Below are positions 16,739 to 24,978 of a stretch of DNA of 64,000 nucleotides, in pieces. The stretch covers positions 1,116,001-1,180,000 of the forward strand of contig CAVUHC010000008.1 of assembly GCA_963741135.1 (NCBI GenBank). Direction: 5' to 3'. Under the pieces are notes generated by a model. The model searched no databases. It had not been told where the DNA came from and saw nothing but the letters and a program-made list of their open reading frames with translations. A program made the translations under genes and the position numbers. Position 1 is the stretch's first letter. Each line of letters starts with the position of its first letter. The DNA comes from Gp6-AA40 sp963741135. GTDB lineage: Bacteria > Acidobacteriota > Vicinamibacteria > Vicinamibacterales > UBA2999.

Positions 16739-18091
16739 TCAGGCGCCGACCGCTGCCGCCGGCACCGAGGCTCTCGCAAGGTCGGCGATGTCGCCCATCG
16801 TCTCGATCGTCCAACAGAGCTCAATCAGGCGATCGGTTTCGTCGTTCGAGAGGACGCCATCGGTGAGGCCGCGGAACTTTGCCTCGAGCGCCGCATCGCT
16901 CATCGGCCGCGCCTGGCTGCCGATCGCATGCTGGATGAATTTCTCGAGCACGCGGCCGTCGTCCAGACGAATCGTGATGCGCGCCTGGTCCTCGTGGAGT
17001 CCCGCGCCAACCTTTGCATTCACCGAGTCGCGGAGACGGATGACCACGGCGTCGCGGACGCGGTCGTCGCTGTACTGACTCTCGCCCGCTCCGCCATCGA
17101 TGATGGCGACCGCCGCCGAGTGGTACACGCTGAATTTGCCCTCGAGCCCTGTGCGTGGTGTCTTCTTGCCGGTGAGCTCGAGGACCAGCGGATGCACCTC
17201 CAGCTCGATACTTGTGATCTGGTCGGGACGCAGTCCCGCATCGGTTCGCAGCTGGATGCATCCATCGATCGTCGGATGAATGACGATGCCGCAGGCAAAC
17301 GGCTTGTAGGTGTTCGCGAGGATCTCCCAGCTGCTGCCGAGATGCTCGGTGATTTCCTCGTAGCGACGCGCTGTCGCGAGCACGTTGGCAAACCCCCTGG
17401 GCGCTTCGATGGCCTGGTTGCTGCTCGTGAAATTGGTGCGCGCCAGGAGCGCAGCCAGCAGGCCGTTGCGCGCGGCGTTGCCCGGGTGAAACGGCTTGCA
17501 CATGGTGCCGAACATCTCGCGGAGCCCCGACGCCTGCGTGGCGGCAATTCCGAGGGCCCAGGTCATTTGCTGTTCGTCGAGCCGGAGGAGGCGCCCGGTG
17601 GCAGCCGCTGCGCCGAAGACGCCCGTCGTGCCGGTGATGTGCCATCCCACGTCGTAGTGCGACGGGTACACAGCGTTGCCGATGCGGCAGGATACTTCCA
17701 CACCAAGAACGAATGCGTGCAGGAACTCAGCGCCCGTGACGCGTCGCGTTTCGGAATAGGCGAGAATCGCCGACGCGACCGGACCGCTCGGGTGGATGAC
17801 GGTTCGCAGGTGCGTGTCATCGAAATCGAAGGTGTGAGAGGTAATCCCGTTCATCAACGCCGCGAGCATGATATCGACTCGCTCGCTTCGTCCAAGCACC
17901 GTCGCATCACGCGGTCCTGAGAACGGTGCGAGCGCCGCCAGGGCGCGTTCGACGGTCTCATGGCGCGACCCGCCGACCGCACACCCCACCCAATTGAGCA
18001 GCGAACGGGTCGCTTCGCGTTTCACCGGCGCGGTGAGATCTGCCTCACGGTGGTTGACGACAAACTGCGCGAGTGCCTGGGTTGGTGTCAT
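16739..18091 (-). CDS. MmgE/PrpD family protein
   Basis: 450 residues from ATG 18091; an upstream ATG at 18151 would collide with the divergent gene. Family features: LLNWVGCAVGGSRHETVERAL, ALMNGITSHTFDFDDTHLRTVIHPSGPV, GVEVSCRIGNAVYPSHYDVGWHITGT cut across two lines, GTMCKPFHPGNAARNGLLAALLA, and RLDDGRVLEKFI near the C-terminus. The family contains 2-methylcitrate dehydratase and cis-aconitate decarboxylase. No other methylcitrate-cycle gene is nearby, so the substrate is open. Confidence 0.87.
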   Translation of the reverse strand: MTPTQALAQFVVNHREADLTAPVKREATRSLLNWVGCAVGGSRHETVERALAALAPFSGPRDATVLGRSERVDIMLAALMNGITSHTFDFDDTHLRTVIHPSGPVASAILAYSETRRVTGAEFLHAFVLGVEVSCRIGNAVYPSHYDVGWHITGTTGVFGAAAATGRLLRLDEQQMTWALGIAATQASGLREMFGTMCKPFHPGNAARNGLLAALLARTNFTSSNQAIEAPRGFANVLATARRYEEITEHLGSSWEILANTYKPFACGIVIHPTIDGCIQLRTDAGLRPDQITSIELEVHPLVLELTGKKTPRTGLEGKFSVYHSAAVAIIDGGAGESQYSDDRVRDAVVIRLRDSVNAKVGAGLHEDQARITIRLDDGRVLEKFIQHAIGSQARPMSDAALEAKFRGLTDGVLSNDETDRLIELCWTIETMGDIADLARASVPAAAVGA

Positions 18092-18142
18092 GGCGCTGCG
18101 ATTGAGAGAATTGTTGACTCCGCTCACGGCGGAAGGTATACC

Positions 18143-18877
18143 ATGCGCCATCTTTCGGCACTAGAGGTTCCGATGATCGCATCCTTTCTTACAACCCCGC
18201 GCAGACGCTTGCTACGTTCGATCGTGATTCTGGTGCTCATCGCGTGCGCGTGGCCGCTGGTCTTGAATGCCCAGGACGATGCGACGCTGTATGTTGTGAG
18301 CTATGTCGAAGCGGTGCCGGCATCCCAGGGCCAGGTCGCCACGATGCTCAAGCAGCTCGCCGACGCGAGCCGCAAGGAAGGCGCCGCCCGCTTTGAAGTC
18401 TTGCAGCGCATCACGGAACCGAATCAGTTCCTGATCCTCGAGATCTGGAAGGACCAGCGGGCACTCGACACGCATGGCGCCGCGGCGCATACGCGTCAGT
18501 TCCGCGAGCAGATCGCCCCGATGTTGCTCGCCCCAATCGATGACCGGTTTTGTGTCGCGGCGACGGTCGCACCGATGCGCGACGGCCGCGGGACGGTCTA
18601 CGTGGTGACGCATGTCGATGTGCCGCCGGCGAGCCGAGGTGCGACGGTGGCGTCCCTCCAGGCATTGGCGGAACGGAGCCGCACCGACCCCGGGAACGTG
18701 CGCTTCGATGCCGTCGTCCAGAAGGATAGAACCAATCACTTCACGGTGATCGACGTGTGGGCAGATCAGAAAGCCGGAGATACCCATCAGGTTGCGCCTC
18801 ATACACGGACATTCCGTACCCAGGTCGCCCCGATGTTGGGCGCCCTCTACGATCAGCGTTGGTACAAACCCCTGTAG
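18143..18877 (+). CDS. Exported protein with two antibiotic-biosynthesis-monooxygenase domains
   Basis: 244 residues from ATG 18143, which has GGAAGG 9 bases upstream; ATG 18173 (AGAGG) is an alternative. Signal-like segment LLRSIVILVLIACAWPLVLNA. Two tandem ABM-like ferredoxin folds: VSYVEAVPASQGQVATMLKQL...FLILEIWKDQRALDTH and VTHVDVPPASRGATVASLQAL...FTVIDVWADQKAGDTH, each ending in TRxFRxQxAPML. The internal duplication is clear. ABM proteins include quinol monooxygenases, but here both units are exported. Divergent from the MmgE/PrpD gene. Confidence 0.78.
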   Translation: MRHLSALEVPMIASFLTTPRRRLLRSIVILVLIACAWPLVLNAQDDATLYVVSYVEAVPASQGQVATMLKQLADASRKEGAARFEVLQRITEPNQFLILEIWKDQRALDTHGAAAHTRQFREQIAPMLLAPIDDRFCVAATVAPMRDGRGTVYVVTHVDVPPASRGATVASLQALAERSRTDPGNVRFDAVVQKDRTNHFTVIDVWADQKAGDTHQVAPHTRTFRTQVAPMLGALYDQRWYKPL

Positions 18878-18942
18878 AGCTGCCAGCTCGGCCTGAGCGA
18901 AATGGTAGACTCGGCGGCATCTCGCCTGCATGGAGGTCGTCT

Positions 18943-19125
18943 ATGGATCAACGCGCGGCCGCATCTATCGATCAAGACATGATGAAGGGCGCCGTCGAGG
19001 ACGGCCCCGACACGTTGGGTAATTCCAACGAGCCTGGTTCCCTGGACGAAGACGGACTTCCACGCGACGACGTTGCCATTGCCCAGGACGTCCTTGGCGC
19101 CAATGAAGATCAGACACAGGGCTGA
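18943..19125 (+). CDS. Small acidic protein of unknown function
   Basis: 60 residues, ATG 18943 with GGAGG 7 bases upstream. Strongly acidic, with no Cys and no hydrophobic segment: MDQRAAASIDQDMMKG, LGNSNEPGSLDEDGLPRDD, AIAQDVLGANEDQTQG. The good ribosome site and codon bias suggest a real gene. Probably cytoplasmic and disordered. Function not recognised. Confidence 0.55.
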   Translation: MDQRAAASIDQDMMKGAVEDGPDTLGNSNEPGSLDEDGLPRDDVAIAQDVLGANEDQTQG

Positions 19126-19166
19126 GACATTCTTCACCTTGCAATAGCCACGGCGGAGCGTGCAGG

Positions 19167-20360
19167 ATGACGGGCCCTGGAGCCGCTCGGAGAACGGCCA
19201 GCGTTCTGGTCGCATACGCCGCAGTCGTGGGTTCCCTTACGCTGGCTGGCGCGATTCCCAGGCTGCCTTTCTCCACACACGCACTTCTGCTCGTCGTCGC
19301 CAACCTTGCATGGCCCACGCTGCGGCCGGGCATCCTGTCGATTCCGTTACTGGGTCCACTTATCGCTGCGCTCGACAACGGCGGCGCACTGCCGGTGCGT
19401 GGGACCGACCCGTACAGCAGCGCCGGTGATTACTCCGGCGTGCTGCGGTTTCTCGCGCGCCGCGTCGCGCTGACGATTCCCGTCCTCCTCGGTGTTGCCA
19501 CTCTCGTTTTCTCCCTTATCCACCTGATCCCCGGCGATCCTGCCCAGGCGATGCTGGGCGAATCCTCGTCGCCCGAGGACGTGGCCGAGCTGCGATCGCG
19601 TCTCGGCCTCGACCGGCCGCTTCTCGAACAGTACGGCACCTTCCTGCGAGACGCGATTCGCGGCGATCTCGGGCGATCGCTGCGGACCAGCCAGCCGGTC
19701 ACGACGGCGATTCTGGAGCGGATGCCCGCGACAATTGAGCTGGCGGCGGCCGCCATGCTGGTCGCCGTCGGGTTTGCTATACCGCTTGGCATTGCGGCGG
19801 CCGTGTGGAGGGGGACTTCACTCGATCATGCCGCGACGACGGTGTCGCTGCTCGGAATCTCGATCCCGAACTTCTGGCTGGGCCCGCTCCTCGCGATTGT
19901 GTTTTCGATCGAGCTTGGATGGCTGCCGGTTTCCGGTCGGGGCACATGGGCGAATCTCGTCCTGCCAGCGGTCTCCCTCGGCGCGGCCCTGGCGGCAATC
20001 CTCGCGCGCATGACGCGCGCCACGCTGCTCGAGGAGCTCCGCGAGCCATACGTCATCGCGGCACGGGCCCGCGGCGCGTCCCGGGTGCGCGCGGTGGTTC
20101 GTCACGCCTTTCGCAACAGCCTGATTCCGGTGATCACGCTGATCGGCCTCCAGTTCGGCGCGGTGCTGACCGGCGCCGTAATCACGGAGACCATCTTCTC
20201 GTGGCCGGGGATCGGCCGTCTCCTGATCCAGTCAATCGGCTTTCGCGACTATCCGCTCGTGCAGGGGTGCATCCTCCTCATCGCAGTGACGTACGTCGCC
20301 ATGAACCTTGTCACGGATTTGCTGTACGGTCTCGTCGACCCGCGAATTCGCTATGAGTGA
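19167..20360 (+). CDS. ABC transporter permease, dipeptide/oligopeptide (DppB) type
   Basis: 397 residues. Residues about 92-397 are a standard DppB: FLARRVALTIPVLLGVATLVFSL, HLIPGDPAQAMLG, LGLDRPLLEQYGTFL, GDLGRSL, the EAA loop REPYVIAARARGASRVRAVVRHAFRNSL (cut) and FSWPGIGRLLIQSI. The first 91 residues are an additional hydrophobic segment not found in DppB, ending in DPYSSAGDYSG. GTG 19440 would give a normal-length protein but has no good ribosome site. No solute-binding protein or ATPase gene is in the window. Confidence 0.85.
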   Translation: MTGPGAARRTASVLVAYAAVVGSLTLAGAIPRLPFSTHALLLVVANLAWPTLRPGILSIPLLGPLIAALDNGGALPVRGTDPYSSAGDYSGVLRFLARRVALTIPVLLGVATLVFSLIHLIPGDPAQAMLGESSSPEDVAELRSRLGLDRPLLEQYGTFLRDAIRGDLGRSLRTSQPVTTAILERMPATIELAAAAMLVAVGFAIPLGIAAAVWRGTSLDHAATTVSLLGISIPNFWLGPLLAIVFSIELGWLPVSGRGTWANLVLPAVSLGAALAAILARMTRATLLEELREPYVIAARARGASRVRAVVRHAFRNSLIPVITLIGLQFGAVLTGAVITETIFSWPGIGRLLIQSIGFRDYPLVQGCILLIAVTYVAMNLVTDLLYGLVDPRIRYE

Positions 20361-20387
20361 ATCTGGTGGCGCGGCGCGGCTCCTGCC

Positions 20388-21245
20388 TTGGCGCGCCAAA
20401 GCGCCGAAGGCGCGACGGCGGCGGGTCCGCGGAACGGCGTGATGAGCAGGATCGGCGCAGCTATCGTATTCGTCACCGTGCTGGCGGCTCTCGTCGGGCC
20501 GTCGCTCGCACCGTTCGATCCCTCCGTACAGCTGCTCGCACAAAGACTTGACGGCCCCTCGCAAATCCACTGGTTCGGTCTCGACGAGCTCGGGCGCGAC
20601 ATCCTCGCGCGCGTTCTCGCTGGTGCCCGCATCTCCCTTCTCGTCGGCGTCGTCGTCGTCTCGATCTCTTCGACCGTGGGAACGCTCCTTGGATCGATTG
20701 CGGGCTATTTTGGCGGACGGATTGACGAAACGATCAGCAGGGTCATCGACATTTTGCTCGCGTTTCCAGGCTTGCTCCTCGCGATTGCGCTCGTAGCCGT
20801 GCTCGGCCCGAGTCTGGCGAACGTCGTGTTTGCGTTGTCGCTGATTGGATGGGTCGGATACGCGCGCCTCGTGCGAGGGCAAGTCCTGCGCGCGCGGGAG
20901 TTCGAGTTCGTGCAGGCCGCGCGCGCCCTGGGCGCTACGACGCCTCGCATTCTCGCGCAGCACATCATCCCGACTGCCCTTCCCGCCGTGACGGTGCAGG
21001 CGACGCTCGGCATGGGCGGCGCGATTCTCGCGGAGGCGGCGCTCAGCTTCCTCGGCTTGGGCGTGCAGCCGCCGACGCCGAGCTGGGGAACGATGCTCAA
21101 TGGTGGCCGGACGCACTTGCTCGATGCGCCGCACCTGACCATCTTTCCCGGTCTGGCAATCGCGGCGCTCGTGCTCGGATTCAATTTCCTCGGGGATGGG
21201 TTGCGAGACGCCCTCGATCCGGTCACAAGGGAGAAACGCGTCTAG
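20388..21245 (+). CDS. ABC transporter permease, dipeptide/oligopeptide (DppC) type
   Basis: 285 residues in the open frame; ATG 20442 is the conservative start. DppC landmarks: LVGPSLAPFDPSVQ, HWFGLDELGRDILARVLAGARISL, IDILLAFPGLLLAIALVAVLGPSL, the EAA loop EFVQAARALGATTPRILAQHIIP and LSFLGLGVQPPTPSWGTML. An ATG at 20354 overlaps the dppB stop in the translational-coupling form ATGAGTGA but leads into a short frame that stops at 20443, so a small frameshift in the first 30 codons is possible. It works with the upstream permease. Confidence 0.87.
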   Translation: MARQSAEGATAAGPRNGVMSRIGAAIVFVTVLAALVGPSLAPFDPSVQLLAQRLDGPSQIHWFGLDELGRDILARVLAGARISLLVGVVVVSISSTVGTLLGSIAGYFGGRIDETISRVIDILLAFPGLLLAIALVAVLGPSLANVVFALSLIGWVGYARLVRGQVLRAREFEFVQAARALGATTPRILAQHIIPTALPAVTVQATLGMGGAILAEAALSFLGLGVQPPTPSWGTMLNGGRTHLLDAPHLTIFPGLAIAALVLGFNFLGDGLRDALDPVTREKRV

Positions 21246-21261
21246 ACCACGAAGATCCGGT

Positions 21262-22644
21262 TTAGATTCCGATTCTTCTTCGCAGCTGCAGCAGCGCAGT
21301 ATTTTGCGGATCGCGCGCGAGACCTTCGGCTACGGTCGCGCGGGCGGCACCGATTTGCCCAAGCCTCACCTGCGCGTCCGCGAGCAGTGCGAGCAGGGGC
21401 GGCTCGGGATGCGCGGGGTCGATGGCCCGCTGCGCCCAGACGACCGCCGCGGGCGCCTCGTTCATGCGCAGCGACAGACTCGCGACGCGCCCCGACAGCG
21501 CGCGCTTCTGATTGTCTTCGCCAATAAGGCTCACGTACTTGATGAGGGCATCCCGGGCGGCCGACACGTGCCCGCGGCGCTCCGCAGCGGCCGAGAGATA
21601 GGAGAACGCGTGCGGATCCGCCGGCAGCACTGCTGTCGCCTGTTCCAGCGTCCGCTCGGATGCCTCGATGTTGTTCGAGAGAAAAAGCGCCCTGCCGTAG
21701 AGCGTCAGCGTGGCGCTCGAGGCGGTGGCGCGGGACGCGGCGCGCTGAAGGGCTTCGATCGCCTTCCGCAACGCGACCCGGTCACCGCTCGCCTCGGCCG
21801 CGTCGAGCCACACGCGACCGAGGGCGATATACACAGTGTCCGATTCCGGATAGCGCTCGGCGGCGCGTCCAAGCGTCGTGATCGCGGTGTCGGTGCGTCC
21901 CAGACGTGCGTAGGCCAGCCCGACGTTCACCAGCCGTTGGGGGCCCTCTGGCTCGAGGGCCGCGAGCGCCTCGAGTTGCTCGATTCCTTCCCGCGCCCTG
22001 CCTTGCGTGAGATTGAGATCCGCCAGCTCTTCGCGCGCCGGACCGAACGCTGGATTGATCTGGAGCGCGCGGGTGAGCGACTGGACCGCTTCCGCGTTGC
22101 GCTTGCGATCCCTGAGGCACATCGCCAGGAGGTAATGCGCCTCGACGAGGCGCTCGTCGAGCGTTACGGCACGGCGGAGCGGCTCGATCGCGAGTGAGGT
22201 CTGCCCGTTACGGTAGTAGGCGAGGGCCAGCTTGTACAAGATTCGCGGCGCCCGATCGTCGAGCGTCACGTACCGCCGATACAACTCAGTCGCCCGCTCG
22301 TACCGACCCATTGCCACGTTGACGTCGCCCAGGAGCTCCAGCGGCCGCGTGGCGGTGGGATCGAGCAGGGACGCTTCGCGCAGGTCGCGCAGGGCCGCGC
22401 GGAGCTCCCCGCGGTGCCGATAGCTGTCGCCGCGCTTGAGGTGCGCGAGCATCGAGTCGTTTTTCAGGGCGAGCGCTCCGCTGAAGTCCTCGATCGCTTC
22501 GAACGTCTGGTCGAGGACGAGTGCCGCGTCGCCCGCCGCGATCAGACGGCGGAACTCACGCTCCTGGCGCACGGCGTTCCACGCGAACACCGCGCCGGCC
22601 AGCAGAACCGCGCCCCCGGCTAAAACCAGAACCCCGCGTTTCAT
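21262..22644 (-). CDS. Membrane-anchored TPR protein
   Basis: 460 residues. One N-terminal membrane segment, GVLVLAGGAVLLAGAVFAWNAV, then at least ten TPR-like repeats over about 35-450 (DQTFEAIEDFSGALALKNDSM, AHLKRGDSYRHRGELRAAL, ILYKLALAYYRNGQTSLAI, VNVGLAYARLGRTDTAI). Likely a periplasmic or membrane-facing scaffold. Convergent with dppC, 16-bp gap. Upstream is a G-rich repeat and a hairpin. No enzyme domain. Confidence 0.82.
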   Translation of the reverse strand: MKRGVLVLAGGAVLLAGAVFAWNAVRQEREFRRLIAAGDAALVLDQTFEAIEDFSGALALKNDSMLAHLKRGDSYRHRGELRAALRDLREASLLDPTATRPLELLGDVNVAMGRYERATELYRRYVTLDDRAPRILYKLALAYYRNGQTSLAIEPLRRAVTLDERLVEAHYLLAMCLRDRKRNAEAVQSLTRALQINPAFGPAREELADLNLTQGRAREGIEQLEALAALEPEGPQRLVNVGLAYARLGRTDTAITTLGRAAERYPESDTVYIALGRVWLDAAEASGDRVALRKAIEALQRAASRATASSATLTLYGRALFLSNNIEASERTLEQATAVLPADPHAFSYLSAAAERRGHVSAARDALIKYVSLIGEDNQKRALSGRVASLSLRMNEAPAAVVWAQRAIDPAHPEPPLLALLADAQVRLGQIGAARATVAEGLARDPQNTALLQLRRRIGI

Positions 22645-22658
22645 TGGGGTGGATCGTA

Positions 22659-22694
22659 TAGGGGGAAGGGGGAAGTGGGAAGTGGTAAGGGGGG
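22659..22694. repeat. GGGGGAA heptad repeat
   Basis: Successive 7-base units GGGGGAA, GGGGGAA, GTGGGAA, GTGGTAA, then a G run, just upstream of the TPR gene. One of nine heptad-repeat loci in the window. Confidence 0.7.
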
Positions 22695-22721
22695 AATACG
22701 CACCTTGTGCGTCCTCCCCCC
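22689..22721. repeat. GC hairpin between the DUF937-OmpA and TPR genes
   Basis: Nested arms: six G (22689-22694), ACGCAC (22698-22703), loop CTT, GTGCGT (22707-22712), six C (22716-22721), interrupted only by AAT and CCT. Could end transcription of the gene at 22736-23965, though no T run follows on the - strand. Confidence 0.6.
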
Positions 22722-22735
22722 AGGTGATGATGACG

Positions 22736-23965
22736 TCAGCGAGTCGTCACCATCACCACCACGCGACGATTTTGCGCTCGCCCTTCTGCGGTCGCATTGC
22801 TGGCTATTGGTTGCTGGCTGCCATAGCCTTCGGCCTGTATGCGATCCGTCGATATGCCCGTGCTGTGCAAGGCATCCTTGACGGCCATGGCTCGCGAACG
22901 TGAGAGCTCGACGTTAGCGGACTCGCGGCCGATGTTGTCGGTGTATCCGCTGATCTGAATGCGAGCGTCGGGATGAGCCTTCAGAGTCGCCGCGAGATTG
23001 CTGAGCTCTTCGCGTGACTGAGAAGCCAACGACGACGACCCGGTTTCAAATCGAAGCGTACGGTCGGTTTCGAACCGCGTCACCGGCGCTGCGGGTACTG
23101 CGGGGACCGCCCTTTCTCCCGCAGTTCCTACGGCCCTTTCTCTTTCTCTCGTAGTTCCGATCCTTTCTCCCGCAGTTCCTACGGCCCGCTCTTTCGAAGT
23201 TCCTATCCTTTCTCCAGTAGTTCCCATGGTCCTGGACACCTCGTGGGCCGCACGCGTTTGAACGGGCGTCCGATCAGGTCCGAGCCACCAGAACATACCA
23301 CCGAGCACCAGCGCTGCCAGGACAATCGGCAGCGCCAACCCACCGGTCCACTGGTCCGCGAACCGAGGAGCTTGCTCGGCTCGGCGTCTGACGTCTCGAT
23401 CGACCGATCGCGCGGTCTCGACCGGCGCCCGTGCGATATCGGGTATGAGCGCGTTCACTTCCGACGGCACGGCCGACGCGAAGGCGCGGCGCTGCCCTCG
23501 CAGCCAATCCGCGAGTCCGTCCGCGTTGAGTCCGTCTCTGCGCACCATCCGGCCGAGATATCCGAGGACAAGAGGCGCGGCCATCGACAGCAGCGACGCC
23601 GATGTTCCTCTGCTAACACCGGCGTAACGCGTGATACCGTCGACGACTTCGGAGAGATTGCCACCGAAGAGTCGTGATAGCCATCCTCCGATCGGCGTAG
23701 TCGTGTCAATGCCGGACAGACCACCGACTGCCTGGGGTATGTGCGTCGGCACATTGGTATCGCGCGCGACGTCACTCGCGATATTGGCAACCTGACTCAT
23801 GAACGTCGGGTCGTTGCTCTTGTTCGCCACGGAGGCAAACAGCAAAGGAATCACCGCGCCAAGGCCTTTCGTGAGCGCCGCCTCCGAATCGCCCGTTTGA
23901 GCGCTCATGCGCGACAGGAGCGCCGGTGTCACCAGTTCTCGTGCGGCATCAAGAATCGTAGCCAT
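22736..23965 (-). CDS. DUF937-OmpA fusion protein with repeat linker
   Basis: 409 residues from ATG 23965 (GGAG 6 bases upstream). DUF937/YidB-like region about 1-140 (ALLSRMSAQTGDSEAALTKGLGAVIPLLF cut, LLSMAAPLVLGYLG). One membrane segment near 210 (GLALPIVLAALVLGGMFWWLG). A linker rich in GTxGER and ERAV units follows, then an OmpA-like C-terminal domain of about 105 residues (LRFETGSSSL, HPDARIQISGYTDNIGRESANVELSRSRAM cut, AEGYGSQQPIASNATAEGRAQNRRV). OmpA domains bind peptidoglycan, so the protein probably links the inner membrane to the wall. Confidence 0.85.
   Translation of the reverse strand: MATILDAARELVTPALLSRMSAQTGDSEAALTKGLGAVIPLLFASVANKSNDPTFMSQVANIASDVARDTNVPTHIPQAVGGLSGIDTTTPIGGWLSRLFGGNLSEVVDGITRYAGVSRGTSASLLSMAAPLVLGYLGRMVRRDGLNADGLADWLRGQRRAFASAVPSEVNALIPDIARAPVETARSVDRDVRRRAEQAPRFADQWTGGLALPIVLAALVLGGMFWWLGPDRTPVQTRAAHEVSRTMGTTGERIGTSKERAVGTAGERIGTTRERERAVGTAGERAVPAVPAAPVTRFETDRTLRFETGSSSLASQSREELSNLAATLKAHPDARIQISGYTDNIGRESANVELSRSRAMAVKDALHSTGISTDRIQAEGYGSQQPIASNATAEGRAQNRRVVVMVTTR
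23100..23230. repeat. In-gene tandem repeat encoding the GTAGER/ERAV linker
   Basis: About five imperfect copies of a unit containing CTTTCTCCCGCAGTTCCTAC, read on the - strand as GTxGERxG and ERAVG. It lies inside the DUF937-OmpA gene and all copies keep the frame. Confidence 0.75.
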
Positions 23966-24348
23966 ATGTTCTCCTTCACCGTTCGGCACACCAATCAGCG
24001 CGGCCGTTTGGAGCTGGTGGCTGATGCATGTTGTTCTCTACCCAGAACCGCCAAGCGTGCCTGCCTAATGTGACGCAAGCGTGGCACCACGCCACGATGC
24101 CGCGAGCGGGCGGATTTGCGAGGAATAGGTTACGGGGTCACAACCTGTGGTGAGCCGACACGGCGGGATCGCCACAACCGTGAGCATCCGGCGCGCACGT
24201 GTGGACCCTTAGGACCTCTGCTTTGGAGCGATCGGCCGGGGTCGGAAGGGGAACCGGGACGAAGAAAGGAACTTTGGGGCCCCCGCGGGGTCTAAATTCA
24301 CACAGGAATGCCCGGGACACGGACTGATCAGCTTCGGTGCTAGACTCG
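23966..24348. other. Divergent intergenic region, no gene supported
   Basis: 383 bases between the DUF937-OmpA start and the ECF sigma start, both transcribed away from it. It must hold both promoters. Near 24130-24180 there are short repeats GGTCACAACC and GCCACAACC. No conserved promoter pair is convincing by eye; small open frames here have no ribosome site or recognisable product. Confidence 0.6.
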
Positions 24349-24978
24349 ATGCAGAACCCATTATCCGGAGCTTTTGTGAAGAACGCGGGCGCCATCAGCT
24401 GGTCGGATGTTGACAGTCGCGAAGCCGCGCTCATCGAGCGCTGCGTCGCCGGTGATGATGCCGCGTGTTCGGACCTCGTCGCCGCGCATCAGCGGACGGT
24501 CTTCAATCTCGCACTGCACCTGCTCGGCGACCGCGATGAAGCGCTCGACGTGTCCCAGGAAGTCTTCCTTCGGGTGTTCCGCACGCTCTCACGGTTCCGC
24601 GGACAGTCGGCCCTTCGTACCTGGATTTATCGCATTGTCGTGAACCAGGTCCACAACCGGCAGCGATGGTGGCGGCGGCGTCGCCGAGCCGACCTCGTCT
24701 CGCTCGACGACCACCTGAAGCATTGCGGCGATCTCGAAGCCACTCGTGAAGTCCTGCCGGATCGGCTCCTGGCGAGCAAGGAAACTGCCGCGCGGATCTG
24801 GGCGGCGATGGAGCAGTTGCCGTTCGATCAGCGGACCGCCCTGGTGCTGCGCGAGATCGACGGACTCCGCTACGAGGAGATCGCGTTCACGCTGGATGTT
24901 GCAGTGGGCACGGTCAAGTCGAGGCTCACGCGTGCACGTCAGGCGCTGCGCGAAGAGCTCCTGGGGATGCGGTCATGA
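24349..24978 (+). CDS. ECF RNA polymerase sigma factor
   Basis: 209 residues from ATG 24349 (GTG 24337 is an alternative). Region 2: LIERCVAGDDAACSDLVAAHQRTVFNLALHLLGDRDEALDVSQEVFLRVF, shown in parts; RTWIYRIVVNQ. Region 4: MEQLPFDQRTALVLREIDGLRYEEIA, VAVGTVKSRLTRARQAL. A Trp/Arg-rich insertion WWRRRRRA lies between. Its stop overlaps the ATG of the zinc-finger anti-sigma gene (ATGA), so they form a pair. Confidence 0.9.
   Translation: MQNPLSGAFVKNAGAISWSDVDSREAALIERCVAGDDAACSDLVAAHQRTVFNLALHLLGDRDEALDVSQEVFLRVFRTLSRFRGQSALRTWIYRIVVNQVHNRQRWWRRRRRADLVSLDDHLKHCGDLEATREVLPDRLLASKETAARIWAAMEQLPFDQRTALVLREIDGLRYEEIAFTLDVAVGTVKSRLTRARQALREELLGMRS

Noticed and set aside
16700..16745. GCCCAAC...GTTAGCC after the AAC(6')-like gene, resembling an integron attC site
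   Set aside because: The two boxes are only 12 bases apart; there is no L box pair and no central loop, and no integrase is in the window. A short hairpin is the simpler view.
20232..21134. A 300-residue frame opposite dppC
   Set aside because: Arg/Glu-rich shadow of the permease gene, no motif.
24138..24434. A 98-residue - strand frame in the divergent region before the ECF sigma factor
   Set aside because: No ribosome site, no conserved pattern, and it overlaps the sigma start.
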